From the NCBI GenBank assembly GCA_021298875.1, contig JAJTHJ010000367.1, positions 1 through 9,244 of the forward strand: 9,244 nt of DNA, in the 5' to 3' direction. Positions within the stretch are counted from its first letter, which is position 1. The number at the start of each line of letters is the position of its first letter. The translations under genes were made by a program, and so were the position numbers. The notes beneath the pieces are model-generated. The model was not told the DNA's origin and made no database searches. It saw nothing but the letters and a program-made list of their open reading frames with translations. This document shows positions 5,543-9,244 of this stretch, piece by piece. This DNA comes from Burkholderiales bacterium. GTDB taxonomy: Bacteria; Pseudomonadota; Gammaproteobacteria; Burkholderiales; Burkholderiaceae_F.

Positions 5543-6916
5543 ATGGCCATCCGCGAAAACTTTTCCTTTGCCGATCTCGAGCGCTGGCTCAACGACAACC
5601 GCGTCGACGAAATCGAATGCCTGGTGCCCGACCTGACCGGTGTGGCGCGCGGAAAAATCCTGCCGCGCGCCAAGTTCAGCCAGGAGCGCGGCATGCGGCT
5701 GGCCGAATCGGTGCTTGGCATGACGGTGACTGGAGAGGCGCCGGACTCCGACGAGTACGCGGCGATCATTTCCGACAACGACCAGGACATGGAGCTGCTG
5801 GCCGACCCGAGCACCGCCGTGCTGGCGCCGTGGGTCCAGGAGCCGGACCGCACCGCACAGGTGATTCACGACTGCTACTTCGAGGACGGCACGCTGGTGG
5901 ACTTCGCACCCCGCTCGGTGCTGCGCAACGTGCGCCAGTTGTACGCGGACGCCGGCTGGAAGGCGGTGGTCGCCCCGGAGTTGGAGTTCTACCTGATCGC
6001 CAAAAACGAGGACCCGGACTTTCCGCTGACCCCGCCGGTGGGCCGCAGCGGCCGCGCCGAGACCAGCCGTCAGCACTACAGCATCGACGCGGTCAACGAG
6101 TTCGACCCGCTGTTCGAGGACATCTACGCCTGGTGCGAGGCGATGGACCTCGAAGTCGATACGCTGATCCACGAGATCGGCGCCGGCCAGATGGAGATCA
6201 ACTTCCTGCACGGCGACCCGCTCGATCTGGCCGACCGCGTCTTCTACTTCAAGCGCACGCTGCGCGAGGCCGCGTTGCGCCACAAGATGTACGCGACCTT
6301 CATGGCCAAGCCCATGGCGGGCGAACCCGGCAGCGCGATGCACATCCATCAAAGCATCGTCGATGCCAAAACGGGCCTGAACATTTTTTCGGATGAGCGC
6401 GGCGAGGCGACCCCGGCGTTTTTCCACTACATCGGCGGCCTGCAGAAATACCTGCCGGCGGCGATGGCGTTTCTGGCGCCGTATGTGAATTCCTACCGCC
6501 GGCTGGTACGCAACAGCGCCGCGCCGATCAACATCCGCTGGGGGCGGGACAACCGCACCGTCGGCATCCGCGTGCCGCGCTCCAAGCCGCAGGCCCGCCG
6601 CGTGGAAAACCGCGTGATCGGCGCCGACGCCAACCCCTATGTGGCCACCGCGGTGACGCTCGCCTGCGGGTATCTCGGGATGAAAGAGAAGATCGAGCCG
6701 ACGCCCGAGTCCCGCGGCAGCGCCTATCACTCGGCACGCGAACTGCCGCGCGGCATGTCCGAGGCGCTGGCGGAACTGGCCGAGGCGCCGGAACTGGCCG
6801 CCGTGCTGGGCGAGCGCTTCGTCAAGCTCTACCGGCTGGTCAAGGAACTGGAGTACGACGAGTTCATGACGGTGATTTCGTCGTGGGAACGCGAGCATCT
6901 GCTGCTGCACGTATGA
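5543..6916 (+). CDS. puuA: Gamma-glutamylputrescine synthetase (glutamine synthetase family)
   Basis: Expected to join glutamate to putrescine using ATP, the first step of the Puu route. The 457 residues form the two GS domains: beta-grasp N-terminal part (about 20-110) and catalytic part (about 115-450). Metal and substrate residues are in place: E146 and E148 in APELEFYL, E211 and E218 in HEIGAGQMEIN, H267 and H269 in SAMHIHQS, R319/R320 in NSYRRL, and E355/R357 in VENRVIGADANPY. The C-terminal region carries SARELPRG where GlnA has its adenylylated Tyr (NLYDLP), so control by adenylylation looks absent, as expected for amine-ligating relatives. Together with puuD 9 bp upstream this favours gamma-glutamylputrescine synthetase (PuuA/SpuI/SpuB type) over nitrogen-assimilating GlnA, though another amine substrate is possible. 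The Shine-Dalgarno is weak (GACGAG), so translational coupling to puuD is plausible. Confidence 0.9.
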   Translation: MAIRENFSFADLERWLNDNRVDEIECLVPDLTGVARGKILPRAKFSQERGMRLAESVLGMTVTGEAPDSDEYAAIISDNDQDMELLADPSTAVLAPWVQEPDRTAQVIHDCYFEDGTLVDFAPRSVLRNVRQLYADAGWKAVVAPELEFYLIAKNEDPDFPLTPPVGRSGRAETSRQHYSIDAVNEFDPLFEDIYAWCEAMDLEVDTLIHEIGAGQMEINFLHGDPLDLADRVFYFKRTLREAALRHKMYATFMAKPMAGEPGSAMHIHQSIVDAKTGLNIFSDERGEATPAFFHYIGGLQKYLPAAMAFLAPYVNSYRRLVRNSAAPINIRWGRDNRTVGIRVPRSKPQARRVENRVIGADANPYVATAVTLACGYLGMKEKIEPTPESRGSAYHSARELPRGMSEALAELAEAPELAAVLGERFVKLYRLVKELEYDEFMTVISSWEREHLLLHV

Positions 6917-6934
6917 CCGTGCGGCACGGCTTTT
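6917..6934 (+). terminator. Possible intrinsic terminator right after puuA
   Basis: CCGTG (6917-6921) and CACGG (6925-6929) pair around a 3-base loop starting directly after the puuA stop, followed by C and TTTT (6931-6934). The shape is that of a small rho-independent terminator, but the stem is short and the T-run brief. The same bases form most of a sigma-54 promoter match. Confidence 0.4.
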
Positions 6935-6936
6935 GC
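6923..6936 (+). promoter_or_regulatory. Sigma-54 (RpoN) promoter candidate for potF
   Basis: GGCACG (6923-6928), four bases, then TTGC (6933-6936) matches the sigma-54 consensus (TGGCACG-N4-TTGCA) at all core positions, with the invariant GG and GC exactly 10 bases apart. Only the flanking T and A differ (C and G here). Transcription would start near 6947, giving a leader of about 105 bases before potF. E. coli potFGHI is reported to be part of the NtrC/sigma-54 nitrogen response, so the placement makes sense. I found no convincing NtrC enhancer pair in the gap; one could lie inside puuA. Confidence 0.6.
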
Positions 6937-7002
6937 GTTTGTGCGACGAAAACCGCCGCCGGCGGCCCCGGCTGCCGCCTGCTGGTGCACACTTCACGCC
7001 GA

Positions 7003-7016
7003 GCCCGGCGCCGGGC
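7003..7016. promoter_or_regulatory. 14-bp perfect palindrome in the potF leader
   Basis: GCCCGGCGCCGGGC is a perfect palindrome 37 bp before the potF start, inside the predicted leader. It could be a regulator half-site pair or an RNA or DNA hairpin. Its 8-base arm (GCCCGGCG) recurs as the stem of the hairpin after potF. High GC raises the chance of coincidence. The region 6950-7002 is GC-rich with nothing else recognised. Confidence 0.4.
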
Positions 7017-7038
7017 ACCGTCTACAGCTTCCCTTCCT

Positions 7039-7044
7039 GAGGAG
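7039..7044 (+). promoter_or_regulatory. Ribosome-binding site of potF
   Basis: GAGGAG lies 9 bases before the ATG at 7054. It is the best Shine-Dalgarno in the window, in keeping with high expression of a binding protein. Confidence 0.8.
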
Positions 7045-7053
7045 TAAACGGCC

Positions 7054-8190
7054 ATGACCGCCACCCGCACCCCCACCGAACCGCCCTCCCGTCGCCGCCT
7101 GGCGCGCTTTGCCATCGGCCTGCTTGCCAGCTGCGCGTTGGCCGGCAGCGCCTGGGCGCAGTCCAAGGTGCTCAACGTCTACAACTGGTCCGACTACATC
7201 GGCGACGACACGATCGCCAATTTCGAGAAAGAAACCGACATCAAGGTCCGCTACGACAACTACGACTCCAACGAGACGCTGCACGCCAAGCTGGTGGCCG
7301 GCCGCAGCGGTTACGACATCGTCGTGCCGTCGTCCAACTGGGGCAAGCTGCAACTGGAAGGCGGCCTGCTGCAAAAGCTCGACAAGTCCAAGATCCCCAA
7401 TTACGGCAACCTCGACCCGGCGGTGATGAAGCAGATCGCCAGCATGGACCCGGGCAACCAGTTCCTGGTGCCGTGGCTCTGGGGCGTCACCACCATCGGC
7501 ATCAACGTGGACAAGGTCCGCGCCGCACTCGGCAGCACGCCGATGCCGGACAACGCCTGGGACTTGCTGTTCAAGCCCGAATACGTGAGCAAGTTGAAGT
7601 CCTGCGGCGTGTCGGTGCTGGACTCCGCCGACGAAGTTTTCCCCGCCGCGCTGCGCTACCTGGGCAAGCCCGCGTACAGCAAGAGCAGCGCCGATTACCA
7701 AGAGGCCGCCAAGCTGTTGCAGTCGATCCGGCCGTACGTCACGCTGTTCTCCTCGTCCGGGTACATCAATGAGCTGGCTTCCGGGTCGCTGTGCCTGGTG
7801 TTCGGCTGGAACGGCGACGTCGGCACGGCAGCCAACCGCGCGCGCGAGGCCAAAAACGGCCAGAACATCCAGATCCTCGTGCCCAAGACCGGCGCGGTGC
7901 TGTTCTTCGACACAATGGCCATCCCCGCCGATGCGGTCAACGTCGAAAACGCCTACAAGTTCATCAACTACATCCTGCGCCCCGAGGTACAGGCCGGCAT
8001 CGTAAACAATGTGCCGTTCGCCAACCCGGTGCGCGCCGCGGACAAGCTGATCAAGCCGGAAGTCTCCGGCAACCCGGCCGTGTTCCTGCGCCCGGACGAT
8101 CTGGCCAAGATGACGCCGCCGGATGCGGTGAACAGCGACATCCGCCGGCTGCGGACGCGTCTATACACGACGTTCAAGACCGGGCTGTAA
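7054..8190 (+). CDS. potF: Periplasmic putrescine-binding protein of a polyamine ABC transporter
   Basis: Captures putrescine in the periplasm and delivers it to the PotGHI importer. The 378-residue precursor has a Sec signal peptide: a basic stretch (R13-R18), a hydrophobic core, and a cleavage site SAWA-QS after A35. The mature part follows PotF closely: VYNWSDYI (43-49), FEKETDIKV, PSSNW (S93), LKSCGVSVLDSADEVF (E194), FGWNGDVG (W252, D255), and FFDTMAIPADA (F285, D286). These correspond to the polyamine-contacting Trp, Ser, Asp and Glu positions of E. coli PotF. C184 and C247 sit where PotF has two conserved cysteines, a likely disulfide. The segment VPFANP (320-325) has Phe322 where E. 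coli PotF has a pocket Tyr. Putrescine is the favoured ligand over spermidine; in related proteins the pocket decides this, so specificity is inference. A strong GAGGAG site and a sigma-54-like promoter precede it; potG follows after a hairpin. Confidence 0.93.
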   Translation: MTATRTPTEPPSRRRLARFAIGLLASCALAGSAWAQSKVLNVYNWSDYIGDDTIANFEKETDIKVRYDNYDSNETLHAKLVAGRSGYDIVVPSSNWGKLQLEGGLLQKLDKSKIPNYGNLDPAVMKQIASMDPGNQFLVPWLWGVTTIGINVDKVRAALGSTPMPDNAWDLLFKPEYVSKLKSCGVSVLDSADEVFPAALRYLGKPAYSKSSADYQEAAKLLQSIRPYVTLFSSSGYINELASGSLCLVFGWNGDVGTAANRAREAKNGQNIQILVPKTGAVLFFDTMAIPADAVNVENAYKFINYILRPEVQAGIVNNVPFANPVRAADKLIKPEVSGNPAVFLRPDDLAKMTPPDAVNSDIRRLRTRLYTTFKTGL

Positions 8191-8197
8191 CGGAGCG

Positions 8198-8222
8198 GCC
8201 CGGCGCGCTTTCGCCGCCGGGC
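8198..8222 (+). other. Hairpin between potF and potG
   Basis: GCCCGGCG (8198-8205) pairs perfectly with CGCCGGGC (8215-8222), an 8-bp all-GC stem with a 9-base loop, 7 bp after the potF stop. No T-run follows, so full termination is unlikely. Hairpins here in other ABC operons protect the binding-protein message and lower downstream ATPase expression; that role is inferred. Confidence 0.6.
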
Positions 8223-8240
8223 GCAACGCGGGGGATTGCC

Positions 8241-9244
8241 ATGCAGCCAGCCAGAGCGAGAAGCGACGCGTTTCTGCGCGTCGAGCGGCTGACCAAGCGC
8301 TTCGGCGAGACGACCGCGGTGGACGACGTGTCGATCGCCATTCCCAAGGGCGAAATTTTCGCCCTGCTCGGCTCCTCCGGCTGCGGCAAGTCCACGCTGC
8401 TGCGAATGCTGGCGGGCTTCGAGACGCCGACCTCCGGCCAGATCTATCTCGAAGGCGCGGAGATCTCGCAGCTCAAGCCCTACGAGCGGCCGATCAACAT
8501 GATGTTCCAGTCCTACGCGCTGTTCCCGCACCTGACCGTGTGGGACAACATCGCGTTTGGGCTGCGCCGCCACGGCACGCCCAAGGACCAACTCACCGAG
8601 CGGGTGGAACGGATGCTCACGCTCGTGCAACTGAAGGCCTATGCCAAGCGCAAGCCACATCAACTGTCCGGCGGCCAGCAGCAGCGGGTGGCGCTGGCGC
8701 GCAGTCTGGCGCTGGAGCCGAAGCTGCTGCTGCTCGACGAGCCGCTCGGCGCGCTGGACCGCAAGCTGCGCGAGCAAACGCAGTTCGAGCTGTCCAACAT
8801 CATCAAGCGGGTCGGCGTGACCTGCGTGCTGGTCACTCACGACCAGGAAGAAGCGATGACGATGGCCGATCGCATCGCGGTGATGAGCGAAGGCAGCTTT
8901 CTGCAAGTGGGCCGCCCGCGCGAGATTTACGAGACGCCCAACTGCCGCTTCGTCGCCGACTTCATCGGCAACGTGAACCTCTTCGACGGCGTGCTGATCG
9001 AGGACGAGCCCGACCACTGCATCGTCGGCACGCCGCATGGCGAGTTCTACGTCGGGCACGGCATCACCGGCGTGGCCGGGCAGACGCTGTCGCTGGCAGT
9101 GCGGCCGGAGAAGCTCACGGTCGAGCGCGAGGAGCCGGTCGATACCCGCTACAACTGCCTGCGCGGCCGGGTGGTGGATAGCGCCTACTTCGGCGCGAAC
9201 TCGATTTACCGCGTGCAGCTGCCCACGCAGTTGCGCGTGCAGGC
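8241..9244 (+). CDS. potG: Polyamine ABC transporter ATP-binding protein (3' end cut by window)
   Basis: The ATPase that drives putrescine import on the inner face of the membrane. From ATG 8241 the frame stays open to the window edge, giving 334 codons; PotG/PotA proteins are about 370-380 long, so roughly 40 residues are missing. Motifs are complete: Walker A GSSGCGKST (44-52), Q-loop Q90 in MMFQSYALFPH, signature LSGGQQQR (142-149), Walker B LLLLDEP (162-168), D-loop Asp173 and H-loop H200 in LVTHDQEEA. After about residue 235 comes the C-terminal regulatory (TOBE/OB) part, with FIGNVNLF and LAVRPEKL typical of PotA/PotG. The Shine-Dalgarno is only a G-run (8230-8234). It follows potF by 50 bp with a hairpin between; permease genes potH and potI are expected beyond the edge. 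ATPases of this group for spermidine, iron or sugars look alike, so assignment rests largely on potF. Confidence 0.92.
   Translation, partial: MQPARARSDAFLRVERLTKRFGETTAVDDVSIAIPKGEIFALLGSSGCGKSTLLRMLAGFETPTSGQIYLEGAEISQLKPYERPINMMFQSYALFPHLTVWDNIAFGLRRHGTPKDQLTERVERMLTLVQLKAYAKRKPHQLSGGQQQRVALARSLALEPKLLLLDEPLGALDRKLREQTQFELSNIIKRVGVTCVLVTHDQEEAMTMADRIAVMSEGSFLQVGRPREIYETPNCRFVADFIGNVNLFDGVLIEDEPDHCIVGTPHGEFYVGHGITGVAGQTLSLAVRPEKLTVEREEPVDTRYNCLRGRVVDSAYFGANSIYRVQLPTQLRVQ

Noticed and set aside
6907..6922. NtrC-like GCAC/GTGC inverted pair near the potF promoter
   Set aside because: The spacing is 8 rather than 7 bases, the flanks do not match, and it overlaps the promoter itself.
4763..7018. 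751-codon open frame on the minus strand opposite puuD-puuA
   Set aside because: It lies antisense to two well-identified enzymes; long antisense frames are expected at this GC content, and its His/Arg/Gly/Val-rich translation shows no domain.
7968..9059. 363-codon minus-strand frame opposite the potF end and potG
   Set aside because: Overlaps strong potF and potG coding sequence with intact motifs; the translation has no recognisable domain.
8540..9181. 213-codon + strand frame inside potG
   Set aside because: Wrong frame of potG; the potG frame carries all ABC ATPase motifs from 8241.

Overview
This window is a polyamine (putrescine) uptake and catabolism locus from a GC-rich proteobacterium. 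The GC-rich third codon positions, the pseudomonad-style aminotransferase, the Puu/Spu-type enzymes with a PotF/PotG transporter, and the interspersed palindromic repeats fit a beta- or gammaproteobacterium. Beta is my preference, but the sequence alone does not settle it. No mobile-element gene, tRNA, rRNA or CRISPR array was seen.

Layout. (1) The 5' edge cuts a putrescine:pyruvate aminotransferase gene (spuC type), on +. (2) After a 137-bp gap with a near-perfect GC-rich palindrome comes alanine dehydrogenase (ald), on +. (3) A PuuB-type FAD oxidoreductase lies on the minus strand, convergent with ald (27 bp) and divergent from the next gene (55 bp). (4) A small VOC/glyoxalase-fold gene follows on +. 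(5) A 378-bp non-coding stretch (4397-4774) holds two related palindromic repeats and a 7-bp tandem repeat of four units. (6) puuD-puuA (gamma-glutamyl-GABA hydrolase and gamma-glutamylputrescine synthetase) are 9 bp apart, on +. (7) A 137-bp gap with a good sigma-54 promoter match precedes potF (periplasmic putrescine-binding protein). (8) A 50-bp gap with a hairpin leads into potG (transporter ATPase), which runs off the 3' edge.

How it works together. PotF and PotG are parts of a putrescine importer whose permeases should lie beyond the right edge. Imported putrescine can be glutamylated by PuuA, oxidised by PuuB, oxidised by an aldehyde dehydrogenase not present here, and hydrolysed to GABA plus glutamate by PuuD. 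Alternatively, SpuC can transaminate it (or a related amine) with pyruvate, making alanine. Ald could turn that alanine back into pyruvate, ammonium and NADH. The adjacency suggests an acceptor-recycling loop (inference). The sigma-54 match before potF points to nitrogen-status control of uptake. The enzymes are known families. The less ordinary content is the gene combination, the repeat-filled puuD leader, and the overlapping terminator/sigma-54 signal.
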